Source: Gammaproteobacteria bacterium (GTDB lineage: Bacteria; Pseudomonadota; Gammaproteobacteria; UBA6429; Thiohalophilaceae). From it: a stretch of DNA of 41,859 nucleotides. The notes beneath the pieces are model-generated. The model saw only the letters and a list, made by a program, of their open reading frames with translations. It was not told the origin of the DNA and made no database searches. Location of the stretch: assembly GCA_016194635.1 (NCBI GenBank), contig JACQBC010000008.1, positions 1 through 41,859 on the forward strand, written 5' to 3'. Below are positions 25,088 to 32,287 of this stretch, in pieces (within the stretch, counting starts at the first letter, position 1; each line of letters opens with the position of its first letter). Made by a program: the position numbers and the translations under genes.

Positions 25088-25194
25088 GTGATCATACCAA
25101 ACCGGCGCTAATCCCCAAAATTGGCGCCGGGGCGATTTATACCTTCACGGATAAGCCCGTGATCATACCAAACCGGCGCTAATCCCCAAAATTG
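25088..25194. repeat. 36-bp perfect direct repeat with a hairpin, between argC and the tlpA-like gene
   Basis: Two identical 36-bp copies lie at 25088-25123 and 25159-25194 (period 71 bp). Each begins GTGATCATACC and ends CCCCAAAATTG. In the first copy the CCGGCGC inside the repeat pairs with GCGCCGG just past its end (25124-25130), giving a hairpin with a 7-bp outer stem and an inner AAT/ATT; the second copy lacks the pairing arm. The element sits in the shared promoter region of two divergent genes, so it is not a terminator. Function unknown. Confidence 0.85.
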
Positions 25195-25263
25195 CCAGGG
25201 CGCGCGTGACAGTCTGGAAAAGTTTGCCTAAGCTAGTCAACCCCTAGTCCACCTAAAAACACT

Positions 25264-25776
25264 ATGACAGGTTCATACCGTATCAGTTTTGTCGTCATCG
25301 GCGTGTTGATTGCCCTTGCCGGTGTGTTTTTGTGGCGACAGATCAGGGTACAAACCGCCCCCCAGGTGAGCTTTACCCTGACCAATGGACACAGCGTGTC
25401 CGCGGCCAGCTTACGGGGACGGCCCGTGCTGGTAACGTTTTGGTCGGTGAGCTGTAGCACCTGCCTCGCGGAGATACCGGATTTGATCGAACTGTATCGC
25501 CAGCTGGGCCCCCGCGGTTTGGAAATCATCGGTGTCGCCATGCCGTTTGATCCACCGGATGCCGTCATGACGGTACAACGGCAGCAGCGGATCAATTATA
25601 AAATCGCCTTGGACGTCCCCGGTACCTTGGTCGCCGCGTTTCAACATGTCATCCTCACCCCGGACAGTTATTTAATCGATCCGCAAGGCAAAATTGTCAT
25701 GCACAAACAGGGGCAACTCGATATGCTACCGCTACGGTTACAGATCCAATCCTTATTACAACAGCGGGAAGGCTGA
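25264..25776 (+). CDS. TlpA/ResA-like membrane-anchored thioredoxin
   Basis: Thioredoxin-fold protein with one N-terminal membrane anchor (about 8-27) that places the active site in the periplasm. The redox motif is C64-S-T-C67 in FWSVSCSTCLAE, and the conserved cis-Pro region is replaced by ILTPDSYLIDPQG. Family members reduce disulfides during cytochrome c maturation or protect secreted thiols. 170 residues is usual. It overlaps the hemJ start by one base, so the two are translationally coupled and probably share a haem-related role; the window also encodes a secreted CxxCH protein just downstream. Confidence 0.88.
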   Translation: MTGSYRISFVVIGVLIALAGVFLWRQIRVQTAPQVSFTLTNGHSVSAASLRGRPVLVTFWSVSCSTCLAEIPDLIELYRQLGPRGLEIIGVAMPFDPPDAVMTVQRQQRINYKIALDVPGTLVAAFQHVILTPDSYLIDPQGKIVMHKQGQLDMLPLRLQIQSLLQQREG

Positions 25777-26201
25777 TGATGTTGTGGTTTAAAGCCTTGC
25801 ACCTTATCTTCATGGTCACCTGGTTCGCGGGATTATTTTATCTGCCGCGCTTGTTCCTGTACCACACCCTCAGCCAGGACCCCGCCAGTCTAGAACGTTT
25901 TACAATTATGGAACGTAAACTGTTTGCGATCATGACCCTGGGCGCGGCGCTTACCTTGGTGTTTGGTATTAGCTTGCTGCTAAGCGGCGCCTATCTTAGC
26001 GGCGGCGTGCCCCTGTGGTTGAAATTGAAATTTGCATTGCTGGGGAGTTTACTGGCCTATCATTGGCATTGCGGTAGACTCATTCGCGTGTTGCGGCAGG
26101 GTAAGAACACGCACAGTCATATTTTTTACCGTTGGTACAACGAATTCCCTGCCGTGATCTTGGTCGGCATTGTGTTACTCGCGGTGTTCCGGCCGAGCTA
26201 G
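25776..26201 (+). CDS. hemJ: protoporphyrinogen oxidase HemJ
   Basis: Four-helix membrane protein that oxidises protoporphyrinogen IX to protoporphyrin IX, the next-to-last step of haem synthesis. Seen: opening LWFKALHLIFMVTWFAGLFYLPRLFLYH with the conserved His and Arg, the WLKLKFALLGSLLAYHWHCGRLI segment, and the terminal YNEFPAVILVGIVLLAVFRP typical of HemJ. 141 residues is the expected size. Two tandem ATGs (25776, 25779) overlap the stop of the tlpA-like gene. The gene ends 12 bp before the stop of the convergent DUF3579 gene. Confidence 0.92.
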   Translation: MMLWFKALHLIFMVTWFAGLFYLPRLFLYHTLSQDPASLERFTIMERKLFAIMTLGAALTLVFGISLLLSGAYLSGGVPLWLKLKFALLGSLLAYHWHCGRLIRVLRQGKNTHSHIFYRWYNEFPAVILVGIVLLAVFRPS

Positions 26202-26213
26202 CCCGACGAAAGA

Positions 26214-26507
26214 CTAGTTGGGTAGGGTAGTGCTGGCGGTGGTGACCACTTTCAACCGATTACTCACCACAAACTCCATAATGGAACGGTATACCCCAGG
26301 GTTTAACTGGGCAAGATGCTGCGCCACCATTAGACAGGGTTCACCATCCACCACCCAGGGTTTAAGACTGGATGAATAACGCAAGCGGCGATCATCTCCA
26401 AAACTGGCTAAGATGGACGATATCCGCTCTATCCAATCCGAGGGCCGTAGTTTTTCACCGTTATTCCGCACACCAAAAACAACATGAAAATTTTCCTTGA
26501 GTAACAT
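26214..26507 (-). CDS. DUF3579 family protein
   Basis: Small cytoplasmic protein of the DUF3579 family (beta- and gammaproteobacteria; function unknown). The family core is clear: KLRPSDWIERISSILASFGDDRRLRYSSS, then LNPGVYRSIMEFVVSNRLKV. From ATG 26507, preceded by AAGGGAG, the protein is 97 residues, which fits the family; a longer frame to 26573 has no ribosome site. No enzymatic motif or membrane segment is visible. It stands alone, convergent with hemJ. Confidence 0.8.
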   Translation of the reverse strand: MLLKENFHVVFGVRNNGEKLRPSDWIERISSILASFGDDRRLRYSSSLKPWVVDGEPCLMVAQHLAQLNPGVYRSIMEFVVSNRLKVVTTASTTLPN

Positions 26508-26632
26508 AGCAACTCCCTTGGCATTTTCTTGTTGCCGGAACCGTATTTTCGTGACATTCCTAAACGCTATCAATATCCCGCGGTGCCGGAGTTAAGATGT
26601 TAACCGATTCAGAATTCATTAAATCACAAAAT

Positions 26633-26662
26633 AACAGGGGCCTAATGGGCTAGGCCCCTGTT
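26633..26662 (-). terminator. Rho-independent terminator of the CxxCH repeat protein gene
   Basis: Perfect 12-bp inverted repeat AACAGGGGCCTA (26633-26644) / TAGGCCCCTGTT (26651-26662) with a 6-base loop. On the minus strand it lies ten bases after the stop codon and runs into TTATTTTGTGATTT. Classic intrinsic terminator. Confidence 0.85.
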
Positions 26663-26671
26663 TAGCTGCTT

Positions 26672-27160
26672 TTAATAACGTCGAATTTTTGGCTTACTCA
26701 GGTGCTCCCCACGGGAAGAGTGGCCATCATCGTCATCATCGTCCTCGTCATCATCGTGGTAGGGTCTTGGGGTGGGCGTCATGGTCGGCGTCGGTGTCAT
26801 GGTCGGCGTCGGTGTCATGGTCGGCGTCGGTGTCATGCTCGGCGTCGGTGTCATGCTCGGCGTCGGTGTCATGGTCGGCGTCGGTGTCATGGTCGGCGTC
26901 GGTGTCATGGTCGGCGTCGGTGTCATGCTCGGCGTCGGGCTTGGGGTTGGGGTTGGATTGCATGTACCCATGTAGTTCGACTTACCAGCAGTCGCAGGAG
27001 TAGCATTCAAATGACAACTCGAACAAACGGTAGGATCCACATTAGCTGGGATTGGACCTTTGCACAAATTTGGATAAGCATTTGCCAGATCCATTCCTGC
27101 CAACGGGAGCATGGCGAAACCCGCGGTAATCATCATCTTGGTAAATTTTGAATTAAGCAT
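26672..27160 (-). CDS. secreted CxxCH protein with TPTPTM repeats and poly-Asp tail
   Basis: I recognise no named family. Order of parts: signal peptide (about 1-28, ending DLANA); a short Cys-containing domain (29-67) with CSSCH, the covalent haem-c attachment motif, plus two further Cys; a low-complexity rod of [12 protein letters not shown] hexads (about 68-130, eight full units with partial ones at both ends); a strongly acidic stretch [13 protein letters not shown]; and a basic end, KPKIRRY. If haem is attached, it is a very small monohaem protein on a long Pro/Thr stalk; alternatively the Cys pairs bind metal or form disulfides. The acidic tail could bind cations. AAGGA lies upstream of ATG 27160 and a strong terminator follows, so it is a complete single-gene unit. 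Confidence 0.75.
   Translation of the reverse strand: MLNSKFTKMMITAGFAMLPLAGMDLANAYPNLCKGPIPANVDPTVCSSCHLNATPATAGKSNYMGTCNPTPTPSPTPSMTPTPTMTPTPTMTPTPTMTPTPSMTPTPSMTPTPTMTPTPTMTPTPTMTPTPRPYHDDDEDDDDDDGHSSRGEHLSKPKIRRY
26774..26940. repeat. 18-bp in-frame tandem repeat coding [12 protein letters not shown]
   Basis: About nine copies of an 18-bp unit (plus-strand form ATGGTCGGCGTCGGTGTC). Copies differ mainly by G or C at one position, which switches Thr and Ser. The near-identity of units indicates recent expansion and likely length variation between strains. The unit keeps frame, so copy-number change alters stalk length without frameshift. Confidence 0.9.
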
Positions 27161-27444
27161 AAAATTTTCCTTCCTCTAAAGTTAACAACCCTTCTATATC
27201 GACCTTCCGGTCAATTCCATGTTCATCAACACCCCTATCCCCTGCTATCTTAGGAATACGTGGTGCCGTTGATTTTATAGAAGTTTATTATATGCAGTTA
27301 CAAAAATACAAATGCTAACGGGCTCACAAAGTTAATGATTGCCGGGATCACCCATGACAGGTATTCAGTGCGATACGTGTGTAATACGTTTAAGCACGGC
27401 GAGCGTTTAATGTGGGTCCCTGTGGTAATGCGCCCATCAAGATT
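27161..27444. other. intergenic stretch without a recognised gene
   Basis: Upstream region of the CxxCH protein gene. It is A/T-rich around 27270-27320 and contains TATAAT on the minus strand near 27293, a possible -10, but no convincing -35. No RNA gene or sigma-54 motif was seen. Confidence 0.5.
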
Positions 27445-27482
27445 AGGGTTCAATCTGTGAACTTCAGCACAGATCAAACCCT
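27445..27482 (-). terminator. long hairpin downstream of the Arg-rich small protein gene
   Basis: AGGGTT (27445-27450) pairs with AACCCT (27477-27482) and ATCTGTG (27453-27459) pairs with CACAGAT (27468-27474), with a symmetric 2-base internal loop and an 8-base apical loop. Total 13 bp of stem. On the minus strand AATCTTGATG follows, not a true T tract. It may end the 52-residue protein transcript or be a structured RNA element. Confidence 0.5.
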
Positions 27483-27558
27483 GTTATGTGTTTAAATGAC
27501 TAAGCCAGATTTAAGTAACACAGCTTTATCTTCCACGTAATCCGTTTGCGGGAATTGT

Positions 27559-27717
27559 TTAGCGAATTTCGGATGAGTTCCATGCAGTGGCGGTCCGTCG
27601 ATCCAGGATTTGTCGGCGTGGTTCAGTGTCGATTTCAAATCGGATCATGTTACGGCGATCCCTACTGATACGCCGTTCCTGTCTGCGGCGCTCTATACCG
27701 GCATAAGGTTTTTTCAT
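27559..27717 (-). CDS. 52-residue arginine-rich small protein
   Basis: Short gene with a near-perfect ribosome site, AAGGAGGT, five bases before ATG 27717. The product opens MKKPYAGIERRRQERRISRD and contains repeated RR doublets (ERRRQERR, RDRR, EPRRQ, DRR), 13 Arg in 52 residues, and ends SSEIR. Small proteins with spaced RR or DRR motifs are common in beta- and gammaproteobacteria and are mostly unstudied. No membrane segment, Cys or known domain is seen. The charge suggests nucleic acid or acidic lipid binding, which is only an inference. The next genes on either side are far away (398 and 247 bp), so it is probably transcribed on its own. Confidence 0.65.
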   Translation of the reverse strand: MKKPYAGIERRRQERRISRDRRNMIRFEIDTEPRRQILDRRTATAWNSSEIR

Positions 27718-27964
27718 GACCTACCTCCTTGTGTTGTAATGCTAAGGGATGGTTCGCGAAGGTTATACCCAGGTAACTGTGCATTCCAGCCTTCAATCGC
27801 GCAACTATTGTTCTCACCCCAGTCTAGTGGAGTCCACGGCGGGTTTTATCGTACCTAGGTTCTTTTACCCCCCGCTGGCACGTATACCGTCATCTAATCA
27901 GAAAGTAAGGTGTAACACGACCGTCCCCTGCGGGGTACTGCCATATTTAGGATAGTATATTTGT

Positions 27965-28672
27965 TTATTCGGGCACTAAGTGCTGCTGCCGTAAGAAATC
28001 TACAATAACCCGGGCACAGGGTTGCGCACGGGTCTGTAACAAGAAATGCGGTCCATCGATGCAGACACTGGGAATATCAGGCCGCAAGGTTTGTATTTCG
28101 CGTACCGAGCGCATTAAGACCACGCGATCGCGTTTGGCGTAGAGGTGCAGGATCGGTTGTTGACAGTGTATGAATAGTCCGCGCACATCAACCTTGAACA
28201 CCGCTTGTAAACGACCCAAGGCGACCTCACCGGCCACCTGTTTGTGATTGTTGAGCACAAATTCGACTACGGCATCGCTGGCATCCCCCGTGACAAAAAA
28301 ACGCGCCAACCTCTTGCTGGGCCGTAAACGCAACATCCACGGTTGTAGCCACGGCAGCAATAACCTGGACTCCCAACGACGTGGATTGCTGAGGAAGCTA
28401 GCCACCAACACCAGAGCACGGCAACGTTCGGCAAGGCGTTCCGCAAGCATTAAGGCCAGAGGTCCAGAAAATGATTCCGCAATCACCACGATGGGGCCAG
28501 GGGGCAGCCGTTCGATGACATAATTTAATAAATCGGCATAGGATAGAAATACTTGTGTGGGGTAAGCGATACTAACACTGCTAAGCAGTGTGCCCAGGGC
28601 TTGTTGCAAGGGCCCGAACATTGTCGCGGTGCCGTCGATACCTGGCAATAACACCGCGCTGAGCGACATCAC
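27965..28672 (-). CDS. alpha/beta hydrolase
   Basis: 235-residue alpha/beta-hydrolase-fold protein, likely cytoplasmic. Seen: opening LLPGIDGTATMFGPL (oxyanion loop), the nucleophile elbow AESFSG (Ser in the strand-turn-helix IVVIAESFSGPLALMLA), an acidic candidate after strand 7 in YAKRDRVV, and the terminal catalytic His in DGPHFLLQT. The triad is therefore complete. The elbow is ESFSG rather than the classic GxSxG first Gly. The substrate is unknown. It overlaps the preceding AI-2E family gene by 4 bp, so the two are co-translated. Confidence 0.8.
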   Translation of the reverse strand: MMSLSAVLLPGIDGTATMFGPLQQALGTLLSSVSIAYPTQVFLSYADLLNYVIERLPPGPIVVIAESFSGPLALMLAERLAERCRALVLVASFLSNPRRWESRLLLPWLQPWMLRLRPSKRLARFFVTGDASDAVVEFVLNNHKQVAGEVALGRLQAVFKVDVRGLFIHCQQPILHLYAKRDRVVLMRSVREIQTLRPDIPSVCIDGPHFLLQTRAQPCARVIVDFLRQQHLVPE

Positions 28673-29682
28673 ACCAACCCGGCGTGTTGCAGTTCTTTTT
28701 TTAAGTAGGCGTAATAAATCGGGGCGGCGATCACACCCGCGACACCGAACATTACTTCCAGAGAAAGCATGGTAAGCAAAATTTCAAACGCACGGGCTTG
28801 AATACGCGCGCCGATGATTTTGGCGTTGAGAAAATATTCGAGTTTATGTATACCGATTAAAAACGCCAGCGAACTAAAGGCAATATAGGGCGAATTGTTC
28901 AGACTAACAATCACAATAACGGTATTGGACATAATATTGCCCACTACCGGAAGCATACCGAATATGAAGGTTAATACCACCATCATCACTATAAAGGGGA
29001 GTTTTACCCCAAACAGCGGCAACACCACCATCAAATAAATCGCCGTGAAGATGGTGTTCAATCCCGCGATACGCACCTGCGCAAACACCACCTGCCGAAA
29101 TGCTAACGCCAAGCGAGTAACGCGCTCGGCAAGGGCCCGCGTCAGCGAGCCTTTTTCGCTGCCTGCTTTGGCTTCGTGTAAAGAGACCATCGCGCCGATA
29201 ATCATCCCGATGATAATCTGGGCCAAAACACGCAATGTTTTAGTAATAGCTGAAAACTCGCTGGCGTGGCTGCGCAACCAGTCACTGATAAATGTTTTAA
29301 TAGTCTCAAGGTCGGAAGGGATTTTTATTGCCAACCATTGCGGCACGTGACGTCGCGAAGTGTCTAGGATCTCCGCCATCTTATTTAATAACGCGGGTAA
29401 ATTCTCATTGCCGGTGCGAAAAAAATACACCAGCCCGGTGAGCATACCCGCCAATAACGCAATTACCACCACGGTTAAGAAACTGACCACCGCAACTTTG
29501 GCTGCACGGCGCTGGATCCGCGCCCGCTGCATGATCCAAGGGGCGATTAAATAGACCAATTCGTGGATCAACAATCCAGCCAATAACGCCGGGAGTAATT
29601 TTTGCCACAAGACGAAGCTTAAACCAACCCCCATGAGAATATAGGAGACCCGGCTGAGAGAACTGGAGACGCTGCTATTCAT
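28669..29682 (-). CDS. AI-2E/PerM family membrane protein
   Basis: Polytopic inner-membrane protein of the AI-2E transporter (PerM/TqsA) superfamily. Seen: two N-terminal hydrophobic segments, a third pair at about 55-80, a long soluble-like middle region, and a cluster of hydrophobic segments in the last third, including the family's VLTFIFGMLPVVGN and the terminal VMFGVAGVIAAPIYYAYLKKEL. From ATG 29682 it has 337 residues; a TTG-started extension to 29718 is less likely. Members export autoinducer-2 or act as Na+/H+ antiporters, so the substrate is open. Confidence 0.83.
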   Translation of the reverse strand: MNSSVSSSLSRVSYILMGVGLSFVLWQKLLPALLAGLLIHELVYLIAPWIMQRARIQRRAAKVAVVSFLTVVVIALLAGMLTGLVYFFRTGNENLPALLNKMAEILDTSRRHVPQWLAIKIPSDLETIKTFISDWLRSHASEFSAITKTLRVLAQIIIGMIIGAMVSLHEAKAGSEKGSLTRALAERVTRLALAFRQVVFAQVRIAGLNTIFTAIYLMVVLPLFGVKLPFIVMMVVLTFIFGMLPVVGNIMSNTVIVIVSLNNSPYIAFSSLAFLIGIHKLEYFLNAKIIGARIQARAFEILLTMLSLEVMFGVAGVIAAPIYYAYLKKELQHAGLV

Positions 29683-29744
29683 CCGCCCAGAATACCGGGA
29701 AATTAGTCCACTAGGCAATTAGAAAAGCATGGGTGGTAAAGAAT

Positions 29745-29767
29745 TGGGGTGTCAGGAAGACACCCCA
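29745..29767 (-). terminator. hairpin after the radical SAM gene
   Basis: Perfect 9-bp inverted repeat TGGGGTGTC (29745-29753) / GACACCCCA (29759-29767) with a 5-base loop. On the minus strand it is followed by ATTCTTTACC, moderately T-rich. It most likely ends the radical SAM transcript, 120 bases after its stop codon, ahead of the AI-2E family gene. Confidence 0.6.
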
Positions 29768-29888
29768 GAAGTAGTCCCACACACTAGGAGGAGAACATCA
29801 GATTGCATGGAGTACAGTGCATAGCTTATGCCAGTTCCACCTACCTGAAATCATTGGGTGGTTTACAAACAATGTCGAAAGACTGCAC

Positions 29889-30968
29889 TTAAAACAACGT
29901 GCCCTGACGGTTCGGAGGTGAAAATGCCCCACAATTGAGCGCAGTAACGGCAGCATCTCGACGCTGGTAACCCAACCGTTGAGTAGCAAGATTAAAACGG
30001 CGGTGTAACATATCGGCATAGCTACCCGTACCGGTCATGCGGGTAGCAAAACTCGCGTCGTATAATTTACCCCCGTGCATTGCCCGCACCTGACTCAAAA
30101 TATGGCTGGCTTTGAGGGGATAATGCTGGGCCAACCACGCTTCAAACAACGCCCCCACCTCTAAGGGTAGGCGCAACAATACATAACCCGCGCTGCGCGC
30201 TCCAGCCTGCGCGCAGGCTTTTAAAATGGTTTCGATCTCAGGCTCATTCAGCGCCGGAATGATCGGCGCCAGCAATACCCCGGTGGGGATCCCGGCGGCA
30301 TTTAAACGCTCGATGGTTTGCAGACGTCGTTGCGGGGCGGCCGCGCGCGGCTCAAGCAAGCGGGTCAAACGTCGATCCAGCGAAGTGACCGATACCATCA
30401 CCTGCACCAAGCGCTGCTGCGCCATAGCGGCGAGGATATCGATATCGCGTTCGACCAAGGCCGACTTGGTCACGATCGCCAGCGGGTGTTGAAAGCGCTG
30501 TAACACTGCAAGGATTGAACGCGTAATGCGTTGCCGCCGTTCCGCCGGTTGGTACGGATCCGTATTGGTCCCCAACGCAATCGTCTGGCAACGATAACCT
30601 GGCTTACTCAATTCCTGCTCTAATAATTGAGCCGCATTGGGTTTGGTGAGTATCTTGGTTTCAAAATCCAGGCCGGGCGACATACCTAAATACGCATGGG
30701 TGGGTCGCGCAAAACAATACACACAGCCGTGTTCACAGCCGCGGTAGGGATTGATCGACTGACTAAAGGGTACATCAGGGGAATCATTGTGGCTGATAAT
30801 GCTGCGTGTTGCGTCCACCAGCAGCGTGGTCTTAAGCGCGGGAATCTCTTCCTCGGGATACCAGCCATCGTCGTAGCTGGCACGGGAGTGTTCCGCGTAG
30901 CGACACTCTGGATTGCTCAGTGCACCGCGCCCTTGTTGAAAACCTGATTTACCGGTAGTGTGTGACAA
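29889..30968 (-). CDS. PA0069 family radical SAM protein
   Basis: Radical S-adenosylmethionine enzyme related to spore photoproduct lyase-like and SplB-type proteins, substrate unknown. Seen: the cluster motif CxxxCxxC as C78, C82 and C85 in NPYRGCEHGCVYC, the FARPTHAYLG segment after it, the IALGTNTDPYQPAE motif, and the typical C-terminal region. The start is TTG 30968 (not ATG), directly preceded by AAGGAGG with short spacing; no better start exists. It is monocistronic. A possible -10 (TATAAT, minus strand 31022-31017) lies upstream. Confidence 0.87.
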   Translation of the reverse strand: MSHTTGKSGFQQGRGALSNPECRYAEHSRASYDDGWYPEEEIPALKTTLLVDATRSIISHNDSPDVPFSQSINPYRGCEHGCVYCFARPTHAYLGMSPGLDFETKILTKPNAAQLLEQELSKPGYRCQTIALGTNTDPYQPAERRQRITRSILAVLQRFQHPLAIVTKSALVERDIDILAAMAQQRLVQVMVSVTSLDRRLTRLLEPRAAAPQRRLQTIERLNAAGIPTGVLLAPIIPALNEPEIETILKACAQAGARSAGYVLLRLPLEVGALFEAWLAQHYPLKASHILSQVRAMHGGKLYDASFATRMTGTGSYADMLHRRFNLATQRLGYQRRDAAVTALNCGAFSPPNRQGTLF

Positions 30969-31022
30969 ACAACCTCCTTCTGCTTAGGTTGCGCCGGCAA
31001 GGATGATGGCTTCATCATTATA

Positions 31023-31051
31023 TTGCTATAGGCGTACCCTATTGTGATAAT
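31023..31051 (+). promoter_or_regulatory. possible promoter for the ferredoxin-NADP reductase gene
   Basis: TTGCTA (31023-31028), 17-base spacer, GATAAT (31046-31051). It lies about 190 bp upstream of the fpr ATG, giving a long leader in which I see no other signal. A minus-strand TATAAT (31017-31022) overlaps this area and may serve the radical SAM gene. Confidence 0.3.
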
Positions 31052-31243
31052 AGCGCGATGTCAACCGTGATTGTATTACGCCTCGGTATGTGGCTGCCCA
31101 ACATCCCATATTTTCGCGTGCTGCAGCACTAATACACTATCAAACTGGAAAACAGATATCTCCTTCAGCCCTAGGATTGAAATACATCCGGCGCGCGCCC
31201 ACTATGCTCGCTATACCAAAATCAAGCTTACAGGTAATACACG

Positions 31244-31987
31244 ATGAGTGACTGGATTGAAGCACGGGTTGTTGAAAATTACCAATGGAATTCAAAACTA
31301 TTTTCATTGCGGTTTGAAGCCGATATTAATCCCTTCAAGGCCGGTCAATTTCTACGGGTGGGTCTGGATATCGGTGCCGAACGCATAGGCCGTCCTTATT
31401 CTTTTGTAAACGCCCCGACACAGCGACCGATCGAGATTTATTTCAATATCATCCCCAACGGCCCGCTAACCCAGCGTTTAGCACTACTCAAACCCGGTGA
31501 CAGGTTCTGGACCGGTCGTGGTGCCAATGGCTTTCTAATCCTCGATGAAATACCGGAGTGTAGACATTTATGGTTATTAGCCACCGGCACCGCCATCGGA
31601 CCCTTTTTATCCATCCTAAAGACCGCCCAGCCCTGGGAACGGTTTGAGAAAATTGTGTTAGCGCATTCGGTGCGTTTTACCGATGAGTTGTCGTTCCAAG
31701 ATAGCATCGCGCACTGCGCCAAACAGCATGCTTCACAATTTGTCTACGTACCTTTTGTAAGCCGCGCACCCACCCCCGGCGCAATTCACGGCCGTATTAC
31801 CACCGGTATTGAATCAAAACAACTCGAACAGCGTGCCGGCATTGACCTCCTTCCTGAAACATCTCATGTGATGTTATGCGGTAACTCCGCCATGATCGAA
31901 GACACCACCCAGTTACTGGCGACGCGCGGCATGCACCGCCACCGCCGCCGTGAGCCGGGGCATATAAGTACCGAGAAATATCATTAG
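31244..31987 (+). CDS. fpr: ferredoxin/flavodoxin-NADP+ reductase
   Basis: FAD enzyme that moves electrons between NADPH and ferredoxin or flavodoxin. Seen: FAD-binding RPYSFVNAP, the NADP-binding LLATGTAIGPFLSIL, and the diagnostic end LCGNSAMIEDTTQLLATRGM followed by a His/Arg-rich stretch and the terminal HISTEKYH, as in E. coli Fpr. 247 residues is normal. Likely roles here are feeding reductant to Fe-S enzymes, possibly the nitrate reductase branch, and redox stress defence. Confidence 0.92.
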   Translation: MSDWIEARVVENYQWNSKLFSLRFEADINPFKAGQFLRVGLDIGAERIGRPYSFVNAPTQRPIEIYFNIIPNGPLTQRLALLKPGDRFWTGRGANGFLILDEIPECRHLWLLATGTAIGPFLSILKTAQPWERFEKIVLAHSVRFTDELSFQDSIAHCAKQHASQFVYVPFVSRAPTPGAIHGRITTGIESKQLEQRAGIDLLPETSHVMLCGNSAMIEDTTQLLATRGMHRHRRREPGHISTEKYH

Positions 31988-32287
31988 CGCCGGTGGGGTA
32001 CTGTAGCTATTACCTAACGGCTGCCCAGATCCGCGCCCCCGGGCGGACTAGCATGTAACTGCATCACCGCTTAGACACCACCGCTGAGTCAGGTATTGCT
32101 CATACCAACCTGGTCCGCAGTGCCGGTTGAACCGAGGTTAAAACGCCGACGGCACCGCTAAGGTGCATCAACGCACCACGCTAGAACGACAGTGTTATGC
32201 CGCAGCACGGCCTAAAGGGTATACAATGTTTATTCCTCTACTGCCGCTAACCGCGCATGGGTTAGTACCGATTTTGGAGATACTCGC
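31988..32287. other. intergenic stretch upstream of the VOC protein gene
   Basis: 300 bp with no gene. It holds a small inverted repeat (GGTGC...GCACC near 32162-32177) and a possible -10 (TATACA at 32220) without a good -35. GGAG near 32276-32279 serves the TTG start of the next gene. Confidence 0.5.

Noticed and set aside
26774-26940. Possible CRISPR array
   Set aside because: The repeats are contiguous 18-bp units without spacers and code in frame for TPTPTM; no cas genes are present.
26689-27151. Several open frames on both strands across the 18-bp repeat (Val/Gly-rich, Asp/His-rich and Arg-rich products)
   Set aside because: An 18-bp repeat without stop codons stays open in every frame. 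Only the minus-strand frame with a signal peptide, CxxCH, ribosome site and terminator is credible.
27610-27955. Two plus-strand frames opposite the Arg-rich small gene and downstream
   Set aside because: Neither has a ribosome site or protein-like composition; the minus-strand 52-residue gene with AAGGAGGT explains the region better.
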